DNA of 49,599 bases from NCBI GenBank assembly GCA_037146835.1, contig JBAWWI010000004.1:1-49599 (forward strand). The letters are read 5' to 3'. Below, in pieces: positions 1 to 6,914 of this stretch. The position numbers were made by a program, and so were the translations under genes. The notes under the pieces were generated by a model. That model was not told where the DNA came from. It worked only from the letters and a program-made list of their open reading frames with translations, and made no database searches. This stretch comes from IMCC26256 sp037146835 (GTDB taxonomy: Bacteria > Actinomycetota > Acidimicrobiia > IMCC26256). The stretch's first letter is position 1, and each line of letters opens with the position of its first letter.

Positions 1-68
1 AAGAAGGCCGCTCCGGCTAAAAAGGTCGTGGCGAAGAAGCCCTTAGTGAAGAAGGCCGCTCCGGTTAA
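1..68 (+). repeat. Direct repeat coding for the KKAAP tail
   Basis: Bases 1-20 and 49-68 are the same 20-mer except at one position. They encode the repeated KKAAP(A/V)K units of the basic tail and probably continue to the left of the window. Such tails, resembling those of histone H1, often change length by slippage. Confidence 0.7.
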
Positions 69-588
69 GAAGACGACCTTGAATAAGCCCGTAGTAAAGG
101 CGGAGCCTAAAGCCCCACCCGCGCCCAAACTTCCTCCACCCCCGCCCAGGTGCGAGTACTCAAACGTGTTGATCTCGGATGTAAAGACCCAACTAGGCGA
201 CAAGGCCAAACGCCCTCTGACGCCGAAGCAGTTCGAGTCCCTCAGGGTAAAACTGATTGAAGAGCGTGCGCTGCTTGTCCATCAGGCAGACGAGCTACAA
301 GCAGAGGCCGACGCTCTAATGATGGAGCGCGAACTCGGTGACACGCAGTTTGATGAGGAGTCCGGCGAGGGGGACACGATCGCAATCGAGCGTGAGCGCG
401 ACCTTCTGATCTCGGCCAAAGCACGTGAGACCGTCGAGGAGATTGATCGGGCTCTCGCAAGGATGGATGCAGGAACCTACGGCGTATGCGTACCGAGTGG
501 GGTTCGCATACCGTTCGAGCGCCTCGACGCTATGCCGTTCGCAGAGGCCTGCGTATTCTGTCGAAACAGGGTGGAGAGGCATCGTTGA
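1..588 (+). CDS. DksA/TraR-family protein with basic N-terminal tail (5' end outside window)
   Basis: The frame is open to the left edge, so the true start lies upstream; 195 residues are visible. The first ~55 residues are a Lys/Ala/Pro-rich tail with repeats of the KKAAP type, ending in a proline run. After it come a predicted helical hairpin (roughly 70-160, rich in Glu/Arg/Leu, with the acidic stretch DEESGEGD) and a C-terminal zinc-finger-like segment. Family members bind RNA polymerase through its secondary channel. The finger is degenerate: the usual first CxxC reads CVPS, while the second pair (CVFC) is intact. It is 4 bases upstream of lspA. Family placement is confident; the regulatory role is inferred, and zinc binding is doubtful with three cysteines. 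Confidence 0.8.
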   Translation, partial: KKAAPAKKVVAKKPLVKKAAPVKKTTLNKPVVKAEPKAPPAPKLPPPPPRCEYSNVLISDVKTQLGDKAKRPLTPKQFESLRVKLIEERALLVHQADELQAEADALMMERELGDTQFDEESGEGDTIAIERERDLLISAKARETVEEIDRALARMDAGTYGVCVPSGVRIPFERLDAMPFAEACVFCRNRVERHR

Positions 589-592
589 TCAA

Positions 593-1099
593 GTGACCTC
601 GCCGGTCCGCCAGAGTGGAACTCGCCTAATAGCGGCATGCATTGTCGCCGGGGTAGTGATCCTTGATGCAGGGACAAAGCTTTGGGCGGTAGCTGCCCTC
701 TCGGATGGCCCCGCATATTTACTTCACTACTCAGTTGGTTTTGTACTCGCCCGCAATACTGGAGCAGCGTTTAGCCTCGTTAGATCCGCTACCCCTGTTC
801 TTGCGGTTCTTGCGATCGGAGCCACTGTGGTACTTGCGCGAACCGTTGCTAGAGCGTCAGACAAGGTTCTTGTGGTGGGGCTATCGCTCTTTCTCGGCGG
901 TGCGCTCGGAAACCTTGTAGACCGCTTGACTCGGGCTCCAGGGTTCCTAAGAGGTGGTGTTATTGACTTTGTCAAAGTTGGGCCCTGGCCCCTTTTCAAT
1001 GTCGCAGATAGTGCAATAACAATTGGTGCAGTATTGGTTGTAATCGCAGTGATTCGCGACAGACCAATGAAAGCCGCAGAGACGGAGAAGAGCACATGA
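593..1099 (+). CDS. lspA: Lipoprotein signal peptidase (signal peptidase II)
   Basis: This integral membrane aspartyl protease cleaves the signal peptide from diacylglyceryl-modified prolipoproteins. The 168-residue product has four hydrophobic segments and the family motifs NTGAAF (about 56-60), GNLVDR with catalytic Asp110, and FNVADS with catalytic Asp139. I chose the GTG at 593 because it gives the usual length and follows the previous stop by 4 bases. A GGAGAGG stretch lies about 13 bases upstream; earlier in-frame starts would run deep into the DksA-like gene. The stop overlaps the start of the next gene by 4 bases. The lspA-rluD pairing is common in bacteria, including mycobacteria. 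A candidate client, the DUF3048 lipoprotein, is encoded at 21513. Confidence 0.93.
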   Translation: MTSPVRQSGTRLIAACIVAGVVILDAGTKLWAVAALSDGPAYLLHYSVGFVLARNTGAAFSLVRSATPVLAVLAIGATVVLARTVARASDKVLVVGLSLFLGGALGNLVDRLTRAPGFLRGGVIDFVKVGPWPLFNVADSAITIGAVLVVIAVIRDRPMKAAETEKST

Positions 1100-2037
1100 G
1101 CGAGTCATATGAAGTCCCCGCAACCCTCGCCGGAGAGCGCGTTGATAGAGCAGTCGCGCTTCTGACGGGCTGGACCCGTGTCGATGTTCAAGAGCTCATT
1201 AAGCGTAAGACTGTTCTTGTTGATGGCAAGAAGGTGATCAAGAGCCGTCGCCTCGAGGAGGGTGAGGTCGTCGAGCTTCTTGCCGAGCCCGAGCCCGTTG
1301 GTCTCCCGGCCGCTCAGAACATACCGATTGTTGAGCGCTGGTCTGACGAGGACGTAATTGTCATTGCCAAGTCTGCTGGGCTCGTCGTGCACCCTGGAGC
1401 CGGGAATCCCGATGGAACTCTCGCGAATGCACTTCTTTTTCACCATCCTGAGTTGGCAGATGTCGGCGAGCCGACCCGCCCGGGGATCGTGCATCGCCTT
1501 GACCGCGATACGAGTGGGCTGATGCTGGTTGCAAGGACTCAGCGCGCATACGACGGACTTGTAGAGCAGCTCTCTAACCATGAGGTTGAGCGGCGCTACA
1601 TCGCTCTTGTGTGGGGCGTGCCGGATGCTCCTCGCGGCGTAATCGACGCCCCGATTGGCAGGTCTGTGCGAATACCGACCCGCATGGCAGTTAGAGAGGG
1701 AGGGCGTGCCGCTCGTACTCACTACGAGGTAATGGAGTCTTTCCCCGAGAAGGGCGTAACTCTTCTTGAGTGCACGCTAGAGACTGGACGTACCCATCAG
1801 ATCCGCGTTCATCTTGCTGCCATCGGACACCCGGTAGTGGGCGACGGAGCATACGGGGGGCGTAGATCATCCCTTGTTATGGATCGCCCATTCCTGCACG
1901 CAGCGGCTCTAGCGTTTGTCCATCCAGTCACCGGTGAGCGCATTGAGATACAGGAGCCATTGACTCCAGACCTTGCTGCAGTCCTTACAGGGCTGAGTCG
2001 AGAATTATCAAGCGAGGAAACGCTCGAAGCCACTTAG
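1096..2037 (+). CDS. rluD: RluA/RluD-family 23S rRNA pseudouridine synthase
   Basis: The 313-residue protein has an N-terminal S4 RNA-binding domain (about 10-75) and an RluA-type catalytic domain with the motif HRLDRDTSGL, whose RLD aspartate is the catalytic residue. Later motifs GRTHQIRVH and GDGAYGG are also typical. Members convert uridines of 23S rRNA helix 69 to pseudouridine. The exact target sites cannot be read from sequence, so the rluD symbol is by best match. The start ATG overlaps the lspA stop (ATGA). The 3' end overlaps the convergent apbE gene by 30 bases. Confidence 0.9.
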   Translation: MSESYEVPATLAGERVDRAVALLTGWTRVDVQELIKRKTVLVDGKKVIKSRRLEEGEVVELLAEPEPVGLPAAQNIPIVERWSDEDVIVIAKSAGLVVHPGAGNPDGTLANALLFHHPELADVGEPTRPGIVHRLDRDTSGLMLVARTQRAYDGLVEQLSNHEVERRYIALVWGVPDAPRGVIDAPIGRSVRIPTRMAVREGGRAARTHYEVMESFPEKGVTLLECTLETGRTHQIRVHLAAIGHPVVGDGAYGGRRSSLVMDRPFLHAAALAFVHPVTGERIEIQEPLTPDLAAVLTGLSRELSSEETLEAT

Positions 2038-3069
2038 CGGATGGGCCTGACCATCGTCGTCGATGATCACGCCGGTAGCGCTGTGGGCATTCAAGACCTC
2101 GGCACCCTCTTTAGGGTCAAGGAAATAAAGAGCCTTCGCTAATACCTCAGCACTAGTGGCATCCTTGGCGATCACAGTGACGCTGCGCCCTGATCCTTGC
2201 GAGGGTTGGCCGGTACGCGGATCAATCAAATGGTGGCGCGTCTCTCCGCCGCTACTCCAGAATCGTCGAGTGCGAGCACTCGTTGCTACACCCCCTGATG
2301 CAAGAGCGATGACTAATCCTGGGGAGTCCTGCACGCCGATAGTCCAGCTACTAATTGCTGCAGCATTCTCTGGCGACTCATCAGCGGTTGCGGGGAGTGC
2401 GCTGCTATCGATCGGTGGAGCCTCACCAATAACGCGAAGATCTCCGCCAAGAGAGACGCATACGCCTCTAGCGCCTGCCCTCATAAGCTCAATCGCTACT
2501 AAGTCTGCGGCTCGACCCTTGCCGATGCCCCCGAGATCGATGTGAACGCCCTCAGGGAGCATCACACTGCGGACTATGGGGTCGAGGATTATGGAGCGGC
2601 ATCCAGGCGCAGGCTTCGCTGCTGATTCGTGTCCGGCCAGTGTTGCTGGATCTGAGCCGTTCCCATCGGAGGCGGCGGGGGTATCGAGGCCGCCCTCAAA
2701 GTCTGAGAGGTATCCGGCACTGCGTATCGCGTCATAAACGGTTGGGTCGAATGCGCCCTTAGTCGAGAGCGAGGCAGCGACGGCAAGATCGATTATCTCG
2801 TATGACTCGCGCGAGAGGATGACTCTGCGGTCTGGAAGGTGGTTAAGGGACTCCAATTCGCTACTAGCGCGGAATCGGCTCCAACGGGACTCAAGATCCT
2901 CTATGCGTGCCTGTGCGAGGTCTAAGAGCCCCTCATCGCCGCCATTGAGGATTACCTCAACATCGGTCCCCATTGCCCTCCACTCTCGCTTAAGGAGCCC
3001 AGGATTAAATCTTGGGCTAGCGGGAGAGCTCGGCATTCTTGATTCCTTAGGAGTATTTGCTAGCTGCAT
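2008..3069 (-). CDS. apbE: FAD:protein FMN transferase (ApbE)
   Basis: ApbE enzymes move FMN from FAD onto a Thr/Ser of target proteins, usually in extracytosolic redox proteins. The 353-residue product shows MGTDVEV near the N-terminus, TKGAFDPTV, the nucleotide-binding stretch DLGGIGKGRAAD followed by SLGGDLRVIG, and the C-terminal HLIDPRTGQP with the metal-site DATSAEVLAKA. The central region (about 130-165) is longer than usual. No signal peptide or lipobox is visible, which is unusual if it acts outside the membrane. ATG 3069 is used; ATG 3036 is an alternative. It is the last gene of a three-gene minus-strand unit with two small exported proteins, 17 bases after the previous gene. No FMN-binding-domain substrate is encoded in the window. 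Confidence 0.9.
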   Translation of the reverse strand: MQLANTPKESRMPSSPASPRFNPGLLKREWRAMGTDVEVILNGGDEGLLDLAQARIEDLESRWSRFRASSELESLNHLPDRRVILSRESYEIIDLAVAASLSTKGAFDPTVYDAIRSAGYLSDFEGGLDTPAASDGNGSDPATLAGHESAAKPAPGCRSIILDPIVRSVMLPEGVHIDLGGIGKGRAADLVAIELMRAGARGVCVSLGGDLRVIGEAPPIDSSALPATADESPENAAAISSWTIGVQDSPGLVIALASGGVATSARTRRFWSSGGETRHHLIDPRTGQPSQGSGRSVTVIAKDATSAEVLAKALYFLDPKEGAEVLNAHSATGVIIDDDGQAHPLSGFERFLA

Positions 3070-3086
3070 CAGGCTCCTAGGTTCTC

Positions 3087-3551
3087 TTAGTCGTCAATTA
3101 GAGGGTCGTCCGCACCATCGCCTCCGCCAGGACCGCCACCGTGGTCATCGAAGGAGGTTGATGTAGTAGCGGTGTCCCCCGAACCTGACGGGGGATTGAC
3201 CGTACCTGCTCCTCCAGAGGATGAAGCAGATGAACCCTTGACTATGGGCTTACCCGCAGAGTTGCTAGTCCTTGAACTGTTCCCAGGATTGGCCCCGGTA
3301 GTCAAGGTGATGCCGCTGGGTGTTCCTAAATCAGGGGCAGAGGAAGCGCCGGTTGCTCCATCGATGGTCGATGAAGGGTCGGCGCCCCCTTGCCCTGAAT
3401 TAGGTAATGATTTACTTGGATTAACGGGGCTGTACTCGCCTGCCTTGTGGGCATCGTTACTGATTCCGCTAACTGCTCCGGCTGCTAATGCCCCGAATAT
3501 CACCACAGCACTAATAGCACCAGTTACTGCGAGCGATCTTTTGAGAGGCAT
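3087..3551 (-). CDS. Small exported/anchored low-complexity protein
   Basis: I do not recognise a named family. The 154-residue product starts with MPLKR and a hydrophobic segment (about 7-29, ending LAAGAVSG) that could be an uncleaved anchor or signal peptide. Beyond it the chain is Gly/Ser/Pro/Thr/Asn-rich and probably disordered, with an FDDHG motif near the end followed by glycines and an acidic tail. It shares its N-terminal pattern and FDDHG motif with the next gene upstream (3566-4030), and the underlying DNA is identical over 16 bases there, so the two look like diverged duplicates. It also contains DGATG. It sits between that gene and apbE, so a link to flavin transfer is possible but unproven. 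Start ATG 3551 is preferred over TTG 3554. Confidence 0.7.
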   Translation of the reverse strand: MPLKRSLAVTGAISAVVIFGALAAGAVSGISNDAHKAGEYSPVNPSKSLPNSGQGGADPSSTIDGATGASSAPDLGTPSGITLTTGANPGNSSRTSNSAGKPIVKGSSASSSGGAGTVNPPSGSGDTATTSTSFDDHGGGPGGGDGADDPLIDD

Positions 3552-3565
3552 CAAGGCAGGGTAGA

Positions 3566-4030
3566 TCAGTCGTCGCTGCCGTGGCTACCGCTATCGACGG
3601 AGTCATCATCCGAGTGAGAGCCAGTTGCTCCAGTTGCACCGGATACGTGCTCTGCCGAGTCGTCGTCGTCAACTTCTTGGCCATCATCATCTGACTCATG
3701 GTCGGATCCGTGGTCATCGAAGGTCGTTGTTGTGGGGTCTACGCCGGTCTCGCCGGTGACTCCAGTTACGCCGGTATCGCCGGTGACTCCAGTTACGCCG
3801 GTATCGCCTGTGACTCCAGTTACGCCGGTATCGCCGGTATCGCCGGTATCGCCGGTATCGCCGGTGACTCCAGTTACGCCGGTATCGCCGGTGACTCCAG
3901 ATACGTCAGTAACGATCGCAGTAGCAGGGGCCTTGGGGCCTGAGTCGCTAAGTGCGCCAGCTGCGAGGCCACCCGCAGTGATGGCGATGATCGTGGATCC
4001 AATTATTGCTAGGAAGCGGTTGGGTTGCAT
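3566..4030 (-). CDS. Collagen-like Gly-X-Thr repeat exported protein
   Basis: The 154-residue product has a basic start, a hydrophobic segment (about 7-28, ending AAGALSD), then 17 consecutive Gly-X-Thr triplets (X = Val, Asp or once Glu), a TTTTFDDHG motif, and a tail very rich in Asp, Ser, His and Gly. Gly-X-Y periodicity suggests a collagen-like triple helix, although proline is absent from the tract. Threonine in the Y position could carry sugars, as in the GPT repeats of BclA. The tail has an SGATGATG stretch and clustered His/Asp that could bind metal. It is the first gene of the minus-strand unit and is divergent from the two-component pair at 4231. A start-proximal AGAGAGAAG could be the ribosome site. 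Function unknown. Confidence 0.75.
   Translation of the reverse strand: MQPNRFLAIIGSTIIAITAGGLAAGALSDSGPKAPATAIVTDVSGVTGDTGVTGVTGDTGDTGDTGDTGVTGVTGDTGVTGVTGDTGVTGVTGETGVDPTTTTFDDHGSDHESDDDGQEVDDDDSAEHVSGATGATGSHSDDDSVDSGSHGSDD
3746..3898 (-). repeat. In-frame 9-bp repeats coding 17 Gly-X-Thr triplets
   Basis: The tract consists of 9-base units on the minus strand that each encode Gly-Val-Thr, Gly-Asp-Thr or Gly-Glu-Thr. Many are organised as a 27-base GVT-GVT-GDT super-unit. Near-identical units predict length variation between strains. The plus-strand reading (Pro-Val-Thr/Ser) is the antisense shadow. Confidence 0.9.
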
Positions 4031-4230
4031 TTTGGGCTTCTCTCTCTTTGTGGGGATTGGGGTTCTTTGATTGTCAGGTGTTTGGAATTAATGAGTGTTT
4101 TTTTCTTATGAGCTCAACATACATACCCGAAATGCCGCTAACGGACAGCAAAAGGCCAAGAAATGGCAAAGATGCAAAATAGTGAGGGAAAGTCAAGCGA
4201 AGTAAGGGCTGAGTGTGGCATTTTCCCTGC
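4031..4230. promoter_or_regulatory. Divergent intergenic region between collagen-like gene and two-component system
   Basis: These 200 bases separate two divergent units and are more AT-rich than the flanking genes. They contain a T7 run near 4106, TTAATT on the minus strand as a possible -10 for the collagen-like gene, and three GCAAA direct repeats (starting 4148, 4166, 4174) beside GCCA-N5-TGGC. These could be binding sites for the response regulator, but no site can be assigned with confidence. Confidence 0.4.
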
Positions 4231-4902
4231 ATGGACATATTGATTGTTGAGGATGACGACTCGATTGCTGAACCTCTAGAGCGTGGCCTCACGCGGGAAG
4301 GGTTCAATACTCTGCGTGTCTCCACAGGTGCCGCAGCCCTCTCATCCTCGCCGGTAGACGTCGTGCTTCTAGATCTTGGTCTCCCCGATATGGATGGGGG
4401 GGATGTATGTAAAGCCATTCGGCTGGTGTCGCAGGTTCCCATCATTGTGGTCAGCGCGAGAGGTGAGGAGATTGATCGAGTCTTGCTTCTCGAGATGGGT
4501 GCAGATGATTACCTTGTGAAGCCGTTTGGGTTTCATGAGTTAGTAGCGCGTATCCGTGCGATTACTCGCCGCAGTGGTGGGGTCATCGGCGCTAGAGATT
4601 CGAGTGAATTTACTGATATTGGACCTTTACATTTAGATAGGCGATCGCATCAAGTAACAGTCTCGGGAGAGCAGGTAATGCTCACGCCAAAGGAGTTTGA
4701 GCTCCTAGCAATGCTCGCTACCGACCCAGGACGGGTATTCACGCGAACCGAAATATTCGATGAGGTATGGGATCCGCATTGGTATGGCCCTACAAAAACC
4801 TTAGATGTGCATGTTGCTGCGGTGCGCAAGAAACTCGGCGACCCCGGATGGATTGAGACCGTGCGCGGAATCGGGTTTCGCATTATGGAACCCATCGCGT
4901 GA
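4231..4902 (+). CDS. OmpR/PhoB-family response regulator
   Basis: The 223-residue protein has a receiver domain (1-~115) with acidic residues EDDD at 7-10, phospho-acceptor Asp48 in LLDLGLPD, and Lys in the LVKPF motif. It is followed by a winged-helix DNA-binding domain (about 130-223) with LTPKEFELL and the DVHVAAVRKKL recognition helix. I chose ATG 4231 because MDILIVEDD begins the receiver fold; an upstream in-frame start would add non-conserved residues. No clear ribosome site is present. It overlaps the kinase gene by 4 bases (GTGA). It is likely to control the divergent collagen-like/apbE unit, its own unit, or both; this is inference from position. Confidence 0.92.
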   Translation: MDILIVEDDDSIAEPLERGLTREGFNTLRVSTGAAALSSSPVDVVLLDLGLPDMDGGDVCKAIRLVSQVPIIVVSARGEEIDRVLLLEMGADDYLVKPFGFHELVARIRAITRRSGGVIGARDSSEFTDIGPLHLDRRSHQVTVSGEQVMLTPKEFELLAMLATDPGRVFTRTEIFDEVWDPHWYGPTKTLDVHVAAVRKKLGDPGWIETVRGIGFRIMEPIA

Positions 4903-6284
4903 GACGAAGACTCCTTTTTGGTTACTTAACAATCACCGTGCTGGTTCTTCTCATCCTTGAGATACCCCTTGGTTTCGCCTACTCCAACTCCGAGCAGAGG
5001 AGGCTTCGTTCGGATGTCCAGCATGATGCGCTGGCTCTCTCGATTCGCTTGCATGAATCTGTGGAGTCAAACCAAGGAGCAGCGCTTCAAAAGATTGTGG
5101 ATGACTATGCGTTGAGCGTAGGTGGGCGCGTCGTCGTAGTTGGCCCTGCCGGTGCACTGCTAGCGGATTCATCTCCATTGGCGGGGAGCGCTAGCAATAG
5201 ATCCTTCGCCGATAGGCCAGAGTTTCGTAAAGCACTAGCGGGGAGCGAGGCGAATGGGACGCGTTTCTCGAATACTCTCGGACGAGATTTGCTTTATGTC
5301 GCTGTTCCTCTTGTCTCTAATGGCGCTGTAATCGGAGCGGTTCGGCTCTCCTTCGAGACTTCATATGTAAACAATCGCATTCAACGAGTATGGATCGGCC
5401 TCGCAGCGCTTGCAGTAGCGATTCTCGCCTTGGTCTTCCTCGTGAGTCTTCGTCTCGCAAGAATCGTGACCCAGCCCGTCTCAGCTCTAGAGAGCGCCGC
5501 CAAGCAATTAGGAACAGGTGACCTAACTGCGCGAGCAGCGGTGCCCGACTCTCCTGCGGAGTTGCGCGTGCTTGCAACATCGTTCAATACAACTGCCTCA
5601 CGCCTTGAGTCGCTAGTTGAGTCTCAGAGAGCGTTCGTTGCAGACGCGTCGCATCAACTTCGCACTCCACTGCAGGCATTACGCCTGCGCCTTGAGAATC
5701 TTGAGCATGATGCAGCCGATGGAATCCCCGCTGACTCTCGAGACCTAGAGGGCTCGCTCGCGGAGGTTGCGCGCATGTCGCGCCTCGTAGATGGATTACT
5801 CATCTTGGCGCGTGCAGAGCAGCAACTAAGTGCCCCAATTCAAACGGATGTTGCCGAGTTGGTTGCTGGGAGAATCGAAGCGTGGTCTGCATTCGCTGAT
5901 GACCAAGGCGTGAGCATCACAAGCAATATCGCCCTTGGTTTGAGTGCCTGCATCACAGCTGGGAATCTCGAGCAGGCGTTAGACAACTTGCTTTCTAACG
6001 CCATAGAGGCTTCTCCTAGCGGGGGAGCAGTGGTCATTTCTTCGAGCACAAATGCATCAGGGAATGTGCTCATTACAGTCAGCGACTCGGGCGGGGGCAT
6101 GACCCCTGAGCAGATCGACCGAGCATTTGATCGCTTCTGGCGACCCGCCGGTGCCGGGGCGGGTGGCTCTGGCCTGGGACTCGCGATTGTTAGGGGATTG
6201 ATCGAGACCGATGGGGGATCGGTCGAGTTGGCGCCGTCAGCTAGCGGTGGGCTTGCAGTGTTGATTAGCTTGAAATCTTGCTGA
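4899..6284 (+). CDS. Membrane sensor histidine kinase
   Basis: The 461-residue kinase has a transmembrane helix (about 8-28), an extracytoplasmic sensor region (about 30-162) with a Cache-like look (DRPEFRKAL, VPLVSNGAVIGAVRLSF), a second helix (about 164-187), a HAMP domain, a HisKA domain with phospho-acceptor His252 in DASHQLRTPL, and an ATPase domain with N box DNLLSNAIEAS, G1 SDSGGGM and G2 GGSGLGLAI. It autophosphorylates and passes phosphate to the regulator encoded just upstream, with which it overlaps by 4 bases at a GTG start. The stimulus is unknown. The 3' end faces the Rrf2 gene with 63 bases between. Confidence 0.93.
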   Translation: MRRRLLFGYLTITVLVLLILEIPLGFAYSNSEQRRLRSDVQHDALALSIRLHESVESNQGAALQKIVDDYALSVGGRVVVVGPAGALLADSSPLAGSASNRSFADRPEFRKALAGSEANGTRFSNTLGRDLLYVAVPLVSNGAVIGAVRLSFETSYVNNRIQRVWIGLAALAVAILALVFLVSLRLARIVTQPVSALESAAKQLGTGDLTARAAVPDSPAELRVLATSFNTTASRLESLVESQRAFVADASHQLRTPLQALRLRLENLEHDAADGIPADSRDLEGSLAEVARMSRLVDGLLILARAEQQLSAPIQTDVAELVAGRIEAWSAFADDQGVSITSNIALGLSACITAGNLEQALDNLLSNAIEASPSGGAVVISSSTNASGNVLITVSDSGGGMTPEQIDRAFDRFWRPAGAGAGGSGLGLAIVRGLIETDGGSVELAPSASGGLAVLISLKSC

Positions 6285-6347
6285 CCAACTAGTTGCTACG
6301 AAAAAAGTCCAGAAGTTCTCTGCAGCGAAAGCGACTAGGCGCTGTGG

Positions 6348-6890
6348 TTAGGAGTCTCGTACAGGCGCTGATGCATGGCCGAGAATGGTGCGTTCTACTA
6401 GGTCTGCCAAGGTAGTGGCATCGAGGTGGAGTCGCATCTCCTCGCCGACCGATACCCATACTTCCTGCAGAACACAGTGCCCTTCGCAGTGATCATGCTC
6501 GGTAACGAGGGTAGTTAACGGTCCATCAACCGCCCCGAGAATTTGAGCCAACGTAATCTCAGTCGCAGGTCGTGCGAGTACGTAACCCCCACCCACGCCG
6601 CGCTTTGAGACGACTAACCCTGCACCTTTAACTGCAAGCAGAATCTGCTCAAGATAAGGCTGTGGAAGGTTGGTCCGCTCTGCAATCTCCTTGACCGAGG
6701 TCGGGCGCTCGGAGGCGTGAAGGGCTAGAGAAAGCAGTGCCCTGACGGCATAATCTCCTCGCGTTGAGACTCTCACCCGGACATGTTCGCACATTCGCGA
6801 CCACTCGGGCTTCACAGGGGTGGGTGGTTCGCAGCGTCTGCAATCTCGCAGGGCAGCGTGACCCCCGAGGGAGGGATGGGTCAGCGCCAC
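6348..6890 (-). CDS. Rrf2-family transcriptional regulator
   Basis: The core (from about residue 39) is a typical Rrf2 winged helix: VSTRGDYAVRALL, LPQPYLEQIL, and the wing KRGVGGGYVLARP. A CEGHC motif stands where iron-sulfur members such as IscR and NsrR carry three cysteines; only two are present here. Rrf2 proteins commonly sense Fe-S status, nitric oxide or thiols. The start is uncertain. GTG 6890 has a TAGCCT box exactly 7 bases upstream, which fits a leaderless mRNA and gives a 180-residue protein with an unusual 38-residue N-terminal extension containing CRRC. ATG 6794 and GTG 6776 would give family-length proteins but lack ribosome sites. It diverges from the gene at 6915 and may regulate it. 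Confidence 0.85.
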   Translation of the reverse strand: MALTHPSLGGHAALRDCRRCEPPTPVKPEWSRMCEHVRVRVSTRGDYAVRALLSLALHASERPTSVKEIAERTNLPQPYLEQILLAVKGAGLVVSKRGVGGGYVLARPATEITLAQILGAVDGPLTTLVTEHDHCEGHCVLQEVWVSVGEEMRLHLDATTLADLVERTILGHASAPVRDS

Positions 6891-6897
6891 ATTTTGA

Positions 6898-6907
6898 AGG
6901 CTACGGT
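6898..6907. promoter_or_regulatory. Overlapping divergent -10 boxes (bidirectional promoter)
   Basis: On the plus strand TACGGT (6902-6907) lies 7 bases before ATG 6915. On the minus strand TAGCCT (6903-6898) lies 7 bases before GTG 6890. The boxes share the TA base pairs at 6902-6903, so polymerases could use the site in only one direction at a time. Both spacings fit leaderless transcription. No good -35 hexamer is evident for either. Confidence 0.5.
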
Positions 6908-6914
6908 CAGCGGG

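Noticed and set aside
425..592. Longer N-terminus for lspA
   Set aside because: The extension runs inside the DksA-like gene and adds residues before the first conserved helix that are absent in the family.
3746..3898. CRISPR-like array
   Set aside because: The repeats are contiguous 9-base coding units without spacers and there are no cas genes.
3698..4070. Plus-strand ORFs with Pro-Val-Thr/Ser repeats
   Set aside because: They are the antisense reading of the Gly-X-Thr tract; the minus frame has a signal-like start, an apbE partner gene and a plausible leader.
6783..6914. Longer N-terminus for the phosphodiesterase from 6783 or 6876
   Set aside because: It would overlap the Rrf2 gene and lacks a properly spaced ribosome site, while ATG 6915 has a TANNNT box at leaderless distance.
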